The translations under genes and the position numbers were made by a program. A stretch of DNA of 26,644 bases from positions 1 through 26,644 of the forward strand of contig JAWOEJ010000227.1 of NCBI GenBank assembly GCA_046482845.1, written 5' to 3'. The notes under the pieces were generated by a model. It worked only from the letters and a program-made list of their open reading frames with translations, did not search any database and was not told the DNA's origin. Source of the DNA: DATFJZ01 sp046482845 (GTDB lineage Bacteria; Desulfobacterota; Desulfobacteria; Desulfobacterales; Desulfobacteraceae). Below are positions 1-7,962 of the stretch, piece after piece (the stretch's first letter is position 1; each line of letters opens with the position of its first letter).

Positions 1-13
1 GTTTCTGACAGGC

Positions 14-252
14 AAGGGCTAAGGGCTAAGGGCTAAGGGCTAAGGGCTAAGGGCTAAGGGCTAAGGGCTAAGGGCTAAGGGCTTAAAGGCTAAAGGCTAA
101 GGGCTAAGGGCTAAAGGCTGAGGGCTAAAGGCTGAGGGCTAAAGGCTGAGGGCTAAAGGCTAAAGGCTGAGGGCTAAAGGCTAAGGGCTAAAGGCTGAGG
201 GCTAAAGGCTAAAGGCTGAGGGCTAAAGGCTAAGGGCTAAAGGCTGAGGGCT
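14..252. repeat. 7-bp tandem repeat array (34 units) with nested 49-bp duplication
   Basis: Thirty-four head-to-tail heptamers of three types: A = AAGGGCT, B = AAAGGCT, G = GAGGGCT. Positions 14-83 are ten uninterrupted A units, one extra T sits at 84, and 85-252 hold 24 units of mixed type. The last 98 bases are a perfect duplication of a 49-bp higher-order unit B-B-G-B-A-B-G (155-203 and 204-252). All frames contain stops, so it is not coding. The plus strand carries GGG or GG every 7 nt, so the first ten units could form G-quadruplexes with 4-nt loops. It ends 31 nt before the start codon of the radical SAM gene, so it lies in that gene's promoter/leader zone. Bases 1-13 show nothing recognisable. 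Confidence 0.97.
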
Positions 253-283
253 ATTGTATACCGAGGATAAAGTTAGGTGAAAA

Positions 284-1204
284 ATGGCAGAAAGAAGATA
301 CTTTGATTATAATTCCTATTTAAGATCGATATTTGGCGAAAGGGTTCAGAAAATAACTGTAGATGCAGGTCTTGGATGCCCCAACAGGGATGGAACCCTT
401 TCCCGGGGAGGATGTATTTACTGCAACAGCCTCGGCTCAGGGTCCGGACTGTTTAAAAAAGGGCTGTCCATCCCCCATCAGATTGATCGGGGCAGAAAAG
501 CCATGATTATCAGGTATAAGGCCAGGAAATTTTTGGTTTACTTCCAGTCCTACACCAACACGTATACGACCTGCGCCCATATCAAAGAGATGATTGATAT
601 GGCCGTAAGACCACAGGATGTTGTTGGGCTTGCCATCGGCACCCGGCCCGACTGTGTAGATGAAGAAAAGCTGGATCTGATTGCCGCCTATACTGAAACC
701 CATCTTGTGTGGATGGAGTACGGGCTCCAGTCCGTGCACAATGCCACTTTAAAGCGTATAAACCGGGGCCATGATTTCAGCGCATTTGAAAATGCGGTTC
801 ATATGACCCGCCACCGGGGTATTAATATCTGCGCCCACGTGATACTGGGGCTTCCCGGTGAAACAAGGGAGATGATGCTTGAAACGGCCAGGCAGATCGG
901 GCGTCTCGGCCTGAACGGGGTTAAAATTCATCTTCTTTACGTGGTCAGAGGAACCGTCCTGGAAGCCATGTGGAAAAAAGGTGAGTATCAATGCATGGAT
1001 CAGAAGTCCTATGTGGAAACTGTGTGCGACTTTATAGAACTTCTGCCTGAAAATATGGTCATTCAGCGCATTACCGGCGACCCCCACCCTGAGGAGCTTG
1101 TTGCGCCGGCATGGTCACTGGACAGAAATACAACATTTAACAGAATACAGGACACCATGGAAAGACGCAACTCACGCCAGGGTTTTAAAAGAACTTCGGT
1201 CTGA
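284..1204 (+). CDS. TIGR01212-family (YhcC-like) radical SAM protein
   Basis: 306 residues, the usual length for this family. The radical SAM cysteines are in the family's own spacing: C32, then C44 and C47, inside the signature CPNRDGT...GGCIYC, which would hold the [4Fe-4S] cluster that cleaves S-adenosylmethionine. The segment GTRPDC (about residue 119) and the later HVILGLPGE (about 187) fit the rest of the radical SAM barrel. The substrate of YhcC-type proteins is not firmly known; cytosolic, probably a modification enzyme. The start ATG has a weak purine-rich site (TTAGGTGA, 273-280). It stands alone on the plus strand, with the heptamer array immediately upstream, and ends 5 bp from the convergent stop of the cyclic-nucleotide-binding protein. 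Family assignment is firm, reaction unknown. Confidence 0.92.
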   Translation: MAERRYFDYNSYLRSIFGERVQKITVDAGLGCPNRDGTLSRGGCIYCNSLGSGSGLFKKGLSIPHQIDRGRKAMIIRYKARKFLVYFQSYTNTYTTCAHIKEMIDMAVRPQDVVGLAIGTRPDCVDEEKLDLIAAYTETHLVWMEYGLQSVHNATLKRINRGHDFSAFENAVHMTRHRGINICAHVILGLPGETREMMLETARQIGRLGLNGVKIHLLYVVRGTVLEAMWKKGEYQCMDQKSYVETVCDFIELLPENMVIQRITGDPHPEELVAPAWSLDRNTTFNRIQDTMERRNSRQGFKRTSV

Positions 1205-1209
1205 TTTTT

Positions 1210-1707
1210 TTACCAGGAATTCATCATGTTCATGCCCATGAACTTGACCACTTCGTCCTGGAACTGTTTGAATCTGAAGCCCACAACCTTAACGGTATAC
1301 TTCATTATTTTATACCCGATGGAGGTGTTTCTTTCCATCAGTTGTGACAAAGACTCCCTGTCGATCTTCAACGCTCTGCATTTACGGGTTACGCAGTATG
1401 CTGACAACCTCATTTTATAAGGCGGGATAAAACTGGACCATCCAAACACCTGGGCTTCAGGAATAACATGGTCGTGGGATGACACAGTGGATTCCTCGGT
1501 AACCGGTTTGGCGTTGGGCATTTCAAAGCGAAGATCAACCTTGCCTTCTATGATGATCCAGAGATCATCTGCCGGATCTCCTTCGGTAAAGAGCTTGTCG
1601 TTTCTCTGATACTCTTCTTCCCTGCATAGTTTCTGTATCTCTGCCAGCTCATCATCGGTTAAGTCCTGAAAGATATCAAGCGTTTCCAGATTTTTTAGCA
1701 ACGGCAT
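1210..1707 (-). CDS. Cyclic nucleotide-binding domain protein, last gene of the rnf operon
   Basis: 165 residues forming one Crp/PKA-type cNMP-binding beta-barrel with flanking helices and no DNA-binding helix-turn-helix after it, so it is a sensor or adaptor rather than a Crp-like regulator. Seen: LETLDIFQDLTDDEL (start of the fold), LFTEGDPADDLWIIIEGKVDL (about 39-59) and the phosphate-binding-cassette region FGWSSFIPPYKMRLSA (about 88-103). In cAMP binders this cassette normally reads FGE...R.A; here the glutamate is Trp and the usual Arg-Ala/Ser pair is changed, so the ligand may differ or be absent. The RBS (GAGGAGGT, about 10 nt upstream) is strong. It lies 26 bp after rnfB on the same strand and so is probably co-transcribed with rnf. 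A role in sensing state and tuning the Rnf complex is inference. Confidence 0.82.
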   Translation of the reverse strand: MPLLKNLETLDIFQDLTDDELAEIQKLCREEEYQRNDKLFTEGDPADDLWIIIEGKVDLRFEMPNAKPVTEESTVSSHDHVIPEAQVFGWSSFIPPYKMRLSAYCVTRKCRALKIDRESLSQLMERNTSIGYKIMKYTVKVVGFRFKQFQDEVVKFMGMNMMNSW

Positions 1708-1733
1708 AACACGACCTCCTCATTAGGAAAAGA

Positions 1734-3812
1734 TTAGATTTCAGCTGTTTCAACATCAGGATTATAACACAGCCTGCAACAGTTGAGACAGCGATTGGCT
1801 TCCTGGAGTGCATCTTTTTCGGAAAGTACAAGATCTACTTCCACAAAGGAATTCACTCTTTCGTTTACAGGGAGTTCAGGCATTTCAGCCCTTTTTATGG
1901 GGGTGATGCCTGGAACTGTTTTAAATATGGACTCCTTGATTCTTCTGTCCTGCAGAGAGTCCACAGGCGGAACCACCGGCTCTCCTTTGAGAAATTGATC
2001 TATGGAGCGTGCAGCCCGTCTTCCGCCGCCAATGGCATCTACCACAAGAGAGGGACCGGTAGCTGCATCACCGGCTGTGAAAACATAGGGAATGGTTGTC
2101 TGCAATGTCTGCGGGTTGTTCTCTATGGTATTCCATCGGGTCAGTTCCAGATCATTGATCCGGGGATGGGGATCGTCCTTGAATGTTGAGTCCGGTGACT
2201 GACCAATGGCAGTGATGACCGTACCCACTTCCAGAAAGGTTTCAGATCCTTCTATGGGTTCAGGCCGCCGTCTGCCACTGCTGTCCGGTTCCCCGAGCTG
2301 CATTTTCAGGTATTCCAGATGGGTCACATGACCGTCACATCCGGCAACTACCCTGACAGGCGCAGCAAGAAAGACAAATTCAATTCCTTCATGCTCTGAG
2401 GCGACGATTTCAACTTCATTGGCCGGCATTTCATTCCTTGTCCGGCGGTAGACCATGTATACTTTTTCAAGCCCCAGCCTGAGCAGTGTTCTTGCGCAGT
2501 CCACAGCCGTGTTCCCGCCGCCGATAACAGCGGCTTTGCTTCCCAGTTCAAGTTTTTCTCCACTGGCTGTTCTGGAGAGAAAATTGATTCCTGTAAAACA
2601 GCCCTTAAGGTGTTCCCCAGTTATGCCCAGTTCATAATCCTTCCAGGCCCCGACACCCAGAAAGACAGCATTGTATCCGCCTGCCATAAGGGAACCAAGT
2701 CCAAAGTCTACCCCGAATTTAACATGGTTGTAGCTTTTAATGCCTAAATTGAGGATTCCTTCTATTTCCCAGTCCAGCACCTTTTTGGGAAGCCTGTATT
2801 CAGGGATACCGTATCTGAGCATCCCCCCGAGTTTGGGCATGGATTCAAATATGGCCACCTCATGGCCGATCCGCCGCAGAAAATAGGCACAGCTCAACCC
2901 AGAAGGGCCGCCGCCGACAACAGCCACGCGTTTGCCTGTGTCCGGTGCACATTTTATCGGAATTCTGCTGCCTGAGTTCATTTCATAATCTGCTGCAAAG
3001 CGTTTGAGCTGATTTATGGAGACAGGTTCATCTTCAATGCCCCGTCTGCATTCTGATTCACAGGGATGGGGGCATACTCTGCCGCAGGACAGTAAAAGGG
3101 GGTTTCTCAGTCGAATGGTCTGAACGGCAGCCAGGTATTCCCTGTTCTTAATATGACTGATATATTTGGGGATATTGATTTCAGCCGGACAGGTCTGAGA
3201 ACAGGGGGCCAGGGGATCGTGTTTCTGATTAAATTTCAGCAGTTTTTCAGAAAGGCTTTTTACTTCAATTATTTTTTTCGGGCAGGCATTCTGACATGCC
3301 CCGCAGCCAACGCATTTGTGATCATTCACAACGGGATGGCCGTCTTTTCCAATATAAACAGCACCGAATCTGCATGCTTTAACACAGTCACCAAGTCCAA
3401 TGCATCCAATGTGACATTCTCTTTTGCCGCCAAACACAACCGCCATGGCTTTGCAGGAGGTTATTCCCATATAGTGATATTTATCCGCAGCTCTGAACCC
3501 GCCGTTGCACATATTGTATGCCTGTCTGGATTCAGCTGTTCCCGGATCTACGCCCATGACAGCGGCCACTCGTTCAATGGCTTCCGGCCCTGAAATTACA
3601 CAGACACTGGGGGGGGCTTTTCCAAACACAACAGCCTCGGCTGCGGCTGAACATCCAGCGTACCCACAGCCGCCGCAATTGGCGCCGGCCAGGTTTTCTT
3701 CAACCATTGCAATTCTTGGATCTTCATATACATAAAATATTTTTGAAGCAAAGCTCAGCACAAGGCCGCAAAGGCCGCCAAGACCCAGCATGAAAATAAG
3801 TGCTTCGGCCAT
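1734..3812 (-). CDS. rnfB: RnfB fused to NfnL/GltD-like NAD(P)H-FAD oxidoreductase
   Basis: 692 residues, roughly two to three times a normal RnfB. Residues 1-28 are a membrane anchor. C46-x2-C49-x4-C54-x16-C71 is the RnfB/NqrF-like [4Fe-4S] site. C133/C137/C143/C147 and C167/C170/C173/C177 are two ferredoxin clusters. From about residue 195 an entire glutamate-synthase small-subunit/NfnL-type module follows: cysteines C204, C208, C243, C247, C251, C255; FAD Rossmann motif GGGPSG (300-305); second nucleotide motif IGGGNTAVD (430-438); and the late TAGDAATGPSLVVDAI flavin motif. The C-terminus adds RCLNCCRLC, another possible cluster site. RnfB normally exchanges electrons with ferredoxin on the cytoplasmic face; the fused module would give a route to NAD(P)H. 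It lies 35 bp after rnfA. No frameshift is visible, so this looks like a real fusion. Confidence 0.95.
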   Translation of the reverse strand: MAEALIFMLGLGGLCGLVLSFASKIFYVYEDPRIAMVEENLAGANCGGCGYAGCSAAAEAVVFGKAPPSVCVISGPEAIERVAAVMGVDPGTAESRQAYNMCNGGFRAADKYHYMGITSCKAMAVVFGGKRECHIGCIGLGDCVKACRFGAVYIGKDGHPVVNDHKCVGCGACQNACPKKIIEVKSLSEKLLKFNQKHDPLAPCSQTCPAEINIPKYISHIKNREYLAAVQTIRLRNPLLLSCGRVCPHPCESECRRGIEDEPVSINQLKRFAADYEMNSGSRIPIKCAPDTGKRVAVVGGGPSGLSCAYFLRRIGHEVAIFESMPKLGGMLRYGIPEYRLPKKVLDWEIEGILNLGIKSYNHVKFGVDFGLGSLMAGGYNAVFLGVGAWKDYELGITGEHLKGCFTGINFLSRTASGEKLELGSKAAVIGGGNTAVDCARTLLRLGLEKVYMVYRRTRNEMPANEVEIVASEHEGIEFVFLAAPVRVVAGCDGHVTHLEYLKMQLGEPDSSGRRRPEPIEGSETFLEVGTVITAIGQSPDSTFKDDPHPRINDLELTRWNTIENNPQTLQTTIPYVFTAGDAATGPSLVVDAIGGGRRAARSIDQFLKGEPVVPPVDSLQDRRIKESIFKTVPGITPIKRAEMPELPVNERVNSFVEVDLVLSEKDALQEANRCLNCCRLCYNPDVETAEI

Positions 3813-3847
3813 AACATCTCCTCTATTTTTTTATACAATGCCTTTAT

Positions 3848-4423
3848 TTATACCATGCCTTTAAAGGCAAAAAACGAAAGTGCTATCATTCCTGCTGTAA
3901 CAAGCCCTATTGATGTGTCCTGAAGCGGCCTTGGCACCCGTGCAATTCCAATTCTTTCCCTTAACCCGGCAAACAGGACAAGGGCAAGGGCAAACCCTGC
4001 AGCATAACTTAAGGAGGCCACCAGTGCCTGGAAAAAGCTGTACTCTTCATTGATACTGATCAAACAGACACCCATAACCGCACAATTGGTTGTTATCAGC
4101 GGCAGAAAAATGCCGAGCCCTGCATAAAGAGCAGGTATGCTTTTTTTTAGAAACATTTCCACAAACTGAACCAGGGATGCAATAACCAGAATAAAGGACA
4201 GTGTTCTTAAAAATTCAATATCAAGGGGTTTCAGCAGATAGGTATCTGTTGTCCAGGTTATCATTACAGCCATGACCATTACAAAAATAACGGCCATGCC
4301 CATACCCAGGGCGGTCTCCATTTTTTTGGATGTACCCATAAAGGGACAGTTTCCAAGAAACTGGGCCAGAAGAATATTATTTACAAAGATACAGCTTATG
4401 GCAAGTACGATATAATCAGCCAT
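3848..4423 (-). CDS. rnfA: Rnf complex membrane subunit RnfA
   Basis: 191 residues, normal length, six predicted membrane helices. Conserved RnfA landmarks are visible: NNILLAQFLGNCPFMGTSKKM at the start with C26, and TTNCAVMGVCL with C114. In Rnf/NQR structures these paired cysteines of RnfA and RnfE hold an iron-sulfur centre inside the membrane that carries electrons across it. The RBS (AAAGGAGATAA) sits just before ATG. It lies 16 bp after rnfE. RnfA and RnfE are homologous and arranged in opposite topology; both cysteines are kept here, so the membrane-crossing step should work. Confidence 0.97.
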   Translation of the reverse strand: MADYIVLAISCIFVNNILLAQFLGNCPFMGTSKKMETALGMGMAVIFVMVMAVMITWTTDTYLLKPLDIEFLRTLSFILVIASLVQFVEMFLKKSIPALYAGLGIFLPLITTNCAVMGVCLISINEEYSFFQALVASLSYAAGFALALVLFAGLRERIGIARVPRPLQDTSIGLVTAGMIALSFFAFKGMV

Positions 4424-4439
4424 TTATTGTTATCTCCTT

Positions 4440-5033
4440 TTATTTCTTACCGATTAAATTCATCAGACAGAGCATCAGTCCCAGGCCCACAAAAGCACCT
4501 GGCGCCTCAATCATAAAGGTAAACGGCTGATATCCCTGGCCTAGAACCTGAGCACCTAAAATAGTCCCGGCGCCCAGACATTCTCTTACCGCACTGAGCG
4601 CTGTCAAAGCAAGGGTAAATCCAATACCCATGCCAAGACCGTCAGCCACTGCAAGATGGGGGGGATTTTTCCCGGCAAAGGCTTCCGCCCGTCCAAGTAC
4701 AACACAGTTTACAACTATCAAGGGGATGAAAATGCCGAGTTTCAGGAACAAAGGATATGTAAACGCCTGCATTAAAAGTTCCACCACAGTAACAAATGTG
4801 GCAATGATAACAATGTAGCATGCAATTCTAACTTTTGAAGGAATAACGTTTCTTAAAAGGGATACCAGCAGGTTGGAGCAGACCAGAACAAAGGTGGTCG
4901 CAACGCCCATACCAATACCATTTTCAACACTTTTGGTTACAGCAAGGGCCGGGCACAGGCCCAGTACCAGCCTGAAAAGTGGGATTTCAGCCCAGAGCCC
5001 CTTGGTAAACTCTTTTGCCATGGATTGTGCCAT
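4440..5033 (-). CDS. rnfE: Rnf complex membrane subunit RnfE
   Basis: 197 residues, about six membrane helices, homologous to RnfA. Seen: KGLWAEIPLFRLVLGLCPALAVT with C27, and VNCVVLGRAEAFA with C110, the two conserved cysteine sites for the shared membrane iron-sulfur centre. The start ATG follows TTAGGAGAAA at good spacing; an in-frame ATG four codons later has no better site. It lies 11 bp after rnfG and 16 bp before rnfA. Expected role: transmembrane electron transfer coupled to sodium or proton pumping. Confidence 0.97.
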   Translation of the reverse strand: MAQSMAKEFTKGLWAEIPLFRLVLGLCPALAVTKSVENGIGMGVATTFVLVCSNLLVSLLRNVIPSKVRIACYIVIIATFVTVVELLMQAFTYPLFLKLGIFIPLIVVNCVVLGRAEAFAGKNPPHLAVADGLGMGIGFTLALTALSAVRECLGAGTILGAQVLGQGYQPFTFMIEAPGAFVGLGLMLCLMNLIGKK

Positions 5034-5044
5034 ATCTTTTTCTC

Positions 5045-5641
5045 CTAATTGGCCAGTTGTTTGATCTGATTCTGGATTTCCGGTTTAAGCCGCTGGTAGA
5101 TATCTTGTGCCTGTTTTACTGCAAAGCATACGCCTTTTGAGGTTATGGTTGCACCGGACATGGCGTTGATGTCGCCGCCGCTGTCCTTTACGGCAAAGGT
5201 TGCATCATTTAAAGAAAGCCCTGCAAACTGTGAAACAAAGTCAGGGTTGTCCTTGGCCCTTGATCCAACCCCGGGGGTTTCTGAATGGGTGGTAACACTG
5301 ACCCCGGCAATTTCGTCAGACTCCAGATTTACCGCAACCATCACGCCGATATCACCCCCATATCCCTTGCCTTTACCTTCAAAGGCAACAGAAACAGGCT
5401 TGTTGTCTTTTTTGCCGGTAAAAAAGGTAATCTCCTGTTCCTGATCGTTGAGTTTAAACCGGTCCTGGAGGGGATCATTGTCCACATCGCTTAAAATAAG
5501 CTTAATGGCAGGTGCCTTCTGGAATTTAAGGACCTGATTTTCTATTCTTTCACTTGTTCCGGTCTTTACTACGGCCAGCAGTCCGCCTGCGACTGCGCTG
5601 AGTACTGTTAAAACGACCACCATACTTATCATTTCACGCAT
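5045..5641 (-). CDS. rnfG: Rnf complex FMN-carrying subunit RnfG
   Basis: 198 residues with one N-terminal membrane helix (about 5-26) and a soluble FMN-binding domain outside the membrane. The covalent flavin site is intact: SGATIT at 162-167, where T167 would carry FMN through a phosphoester bond. HSETPGVGSRA (119-129) is the other family hallmark. The start codon overlaps the end of rnfD by 8 bp (5634-5641), which suggests translational coupling. This subunit is the likely partner of the tetraheme cytochrome encoded at the head of the operon. Confidence 0.96.
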   Translation of the reverse strand: MREMISMVVVLTVLSAVAGGLLAVVKTGTSERIENQVLKFQKAPAIKLILSDVDNDPLQDRFKLNDQEQEITFFTGKKDNKPVSVAFEGKGKGYGGDIGVMVAVNLESDEIAGVSVTTHSETPGVGSRAKDNPDFVSQFAGLSLNDATFAVKDSGGDINAMSGATITSKGVCFAVKQAQDIYQRLKPEIQNQIKQLAN

Positions 5642-6602
5642 TGTTCACACCCCTTCCCAGAGCTTTAGGTCTGATTTTATCAATGAGCGGGTTAATGAGA
5701 TTTATAATTAAAATCGCAAAAATTGTACCATCCGGGTAGACCCCTATGTTTCTTATCAGAATTGTCATAAACCCTCCTGCGGCGCCGTAGATCAGCATGG
5801 GAATGAAGTTCACTGGGGATGTGGCATTCATGGTGGCAAGGAAAAAAGCGCCGAGCAGGGTGTAACCGGTAAACAGATGAAACAGGGGGCCTGCGTAGAG
5901 ATCAGGGTTGGCTGCCTGGAAAATAATGGCTGTGATAAAAATACCTGCTATATAGGAAAGAGAGATTTCCCAGCGGATATATCCTCTGAAGATCAGGTAG
6001 ATGCCACCAGCTATAAGTCCTGCACCAAAAACGCCGCCTGTGCTTCCGATCTGATTTCCCATGATCAGATCTGACAGAGAAAAAAGGTCAACTGCTGCTG
6101 TTCCCTGATGTTTTAAAGCGGCCAGAGGGGCAAGGGCGGTAAAGTCAAAGTCATAGGTGAGGACCGCGCCATCAAAATCAAAAAAGCCTTTCCATGATAC
6201 CATCAGGATGGCAATGGCCACTATGGCAGGGTTGAACGGGGTTGCCCCGATTCCGCCGTAAATCTGTTTGCCGATGACAACCGCCAGAAAGGTTCCGGTC
6301 AGGACAACCCACCAGGGGGTGGTAGGCGGCAGCATCATCCCAAAAAGCATTCCTGTCATGGCTGCATCATAATCGGTAATTGTAATGTCCCGTTTTGATA
6401 TAAAATTAAACAACAGTTCCCACAGCATGGCCGTTGAAACTGAAAGTGCCATAACGCCCAGGGCAGGCATTCCAAACTGGAAAATTCCAAAAAGTGCAGC
6501 TGGAAGCGCTGCCAGCATGATGTTCAGATTCATCCCTGAAATGGTGTCTCCATCATGCCAGAACGGAGCGTGGGATACGGTGTACTTGTTCTGTTTATGC
6601 AT
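5634..6602 (-). CDS. rnfD: Rnf complex membrane subunit RnfD (FMN threonine apparently absent)
   Basis: 322 residues from the chosen ATG at 6602. That start has GGAGG just upstream and overlaps the rnfC stop by 8 bp (6595-6602); a longer in-frame start at 6656 would extend 54 bp further into rnfC. Eight to ten hydrophobic helices; SHAPFWHDG near the start, GGIGATPFNPA (116-126) and ATMNATSPVNF (256-266) are RnfD/NqrB landmarks. The usual flavin-attachment motif S-x-A-T-P-L appears here as TALAPL (about 155-160), with alanine in place of the threonine that carries FMN. That reading comes from alignment by eye. Otherwise the protein looks intact. Confidence 0.95.
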   Translation of the reverse strand: MHKQNKYTVSHAPFWHDGDTISGMNLNIMLAALPAALFGIFQFGMPALGVMALSVSTAMLWELLFNFISKRDITITDYDAAMTGMLFGMMLPPTTPWWVVLTGTFLAVVIGKQIYGGIGATPFNPAIVAIAILMVSWKGFFDFDGAVLTYDFDFTALAPLAALKHQGTAAVDLFSLSDLIMGNQIGSTGGVFGAGLIAGGIYLIFRGYIRWEISLSYIAGIFITAIIFQAANPDLYAGPLFHLFTGYTLLGAFFLATMNATSPVNFIPMLIYGAAGGFMTILIRNIGVYPDGTIFAILIINLINPLIDKIRPKALGRGVNNA

Positions 6603-7887
6603 TGGCAGCCTCCGTTTTCTGTTCAGCTTCCAACAGCTGAAGCTGGTGTTTCCCAAGTTTTATATACTGGAACAGAGGGATTCTTGCGGTGCATACGTAA
6701 CTGCATAAACCGCATTCTATGCAGGAATTAAGGTCAAACAAGTCTGCAGCATCCTCATATCTGTCCGCTTCAAGGTTTCTGACCAGCAGGTTGACAGGGA
6801 CATTGGCAGGACAGATATTTATGCATTTCCCGCAATTGATGCAGGGATAGTCGGATACGTATTCAATGGCTGCTCTGTCCTGAATAATGATATTGTCCAT
6901 ATCAGGGGTTACTGGATGGTAAAGGGTATAGGTGCTGAAGCCCTTCATGGGCCCGCCGATAATTATTCTGTCCTTTTCATTGATTTTGAGATCAAGGTGG
7001 GAAAAGATCCTGTGTATCGGGGTACCGATGGTTGCTTTTACCCTGCGTGAATTTCCGTTTTTTCCAGTTATAGTTACTATTTTTTCATAGACAGGGGTTT
7101 TTTCCCTGTATGCCCGCGCTATGGAAATAACCGCTTCCGGTGGAATAAAGCATACCCCTGCTTCTTCACAGGTGCCCCCGGCAGGAACAATGGTATTTAA
7201 ATAATCCTTCATGATTATTTCCGGAAGGGTATCGGGATAGATGGGAGAAGTCCTTATCACCTGCATTTTTTCAAACCCGTTATTCTGTCTGAGTTCCTCG
7301 GGTATGGTAATAAACACCCGGGTAATGCCGGTGATTTTTTCCAGGATCTGGATTCCCTGTTTGATTTCTTCAATGGCTGTTACAATGTGGTACTGACAGG
7401 TAGTGGACAGCAGATCCATATCCGCCCCTGTGATCACAAGGGTATGGATTTTGTTGTCCTTACGGGTAAAGGTTTTAAAGGGCGGTTTGCCGGGAAGAGA
7501 CCTGAGGAATCTGTCCGCAGACTCAAGTTCTGGTTTGTCGGCAAAGTCTTCAAATTCATTTAATTGTTCATTGCTGTTTTTTCTTTCAATGACAAAATAA
7601 GTGGACACCTTTCCAAAGTCGCCTGTATATGAAGCAATCGACGTTATGGTGCCGGTGCAGGGAGATGTTGTGTACTCTGTACTGTTCCTGTAAAGGAAAA
7701 GTCTTTCTCCTGTTTTCACGGTGTCGCCTTCTTCGATGCGCATTTTTCTGGTGCTGTCCAGTGGTTCATCCAGCAGAATAATCATTCTTGGCGGTTTGGG
7801 GATTTTTTCGGGTTCCTTAAGATCTGATTCAATCAGATCGTACCTGAGTTTTGGGCTGGTTAGTTGAAAAAATGGTCTTTTAATCAT
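6595..7887 (-). CDS. rnfC: Rnf complex peripheral subunit RnfC, without the usual NADH/FMN loop
   Basis: 430 residues. Seen in order: N-terminal barrel-sandwich domain (1-100), a Rossmann-like core with ATIGTPIHRI (285-294) and GGPMKG (311-316), and two [4Fe-4S] clusters C349/C352/C355/C359 and C389/C392/C395/C399. In typical RnfC a loop close to GLGGAGFPT, followed by NGAECEP, binds FMN and NADH. At the same place this protein has SLPGKPPFKTF (130-140) and TGADMDL, so the glycine-rich loop and the acidic/Cys motif are gone. The start ATG has AAAGG about 6 nt upstream. It lies 75 bp after the cytochrome gene. It probably still passes electrons through its clusters but may not oxidise NADH. 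Confidence 0.95.
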   Translation of the reverse strand: MIKRPFFQLTSPKLRYDLIESDLKEPEKIPKPPRMIILLDEPLDSTRKMRIEEGDTVKTGERLFLYRNSTEYTTSPCTGTITSIASYTGDFGKVSTYFVIERKNSNEQLNEFEDFADKPELESADRFLRSLPGKPPFKTFTRKDNKIHTLVITGADMDLLSTTCQYHIVTAIEEIKQGIQILEKITGITRVFITIPEELRQNNGFEKMQVIRTSPIYPDTLPEIIMKDYLNTIVPAGGTCEEAGVCFIPPEAVISIARAYREKTPVYEKIVTITGKNGNSRRVKATIGTPIHRIFSHLDLKINEKDRIIIGGPMKGFSTYTLYHPVTPDMDNIIIQDRAAIEYVSDYPCINCGKCINICPANVPVNLLVRNLEADRYEDAADLFDLNSCIECGLCSYVCTARIPLFQYIKLGKHQLQLLEAEQKTEAANA

Positions 7888-7962
7888 AGCGAACCTTTGT
7901 TGTGTAAATTGTGAATCATGCGGATAAACACATGGAAAAAAGCTTATTTCTTTTTTTCAGAT

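Noticed and set aside
14..252. CRISPR array
   Set aside because: Units are 7 bp and contiguous, with no unique spacers and no cas genes.
3153..3593. 146-codon plus-strand frame
   Set aside because: Lies antisense to the conserved cysteine-rich part of rnfB, has no RBS and resembles no family.
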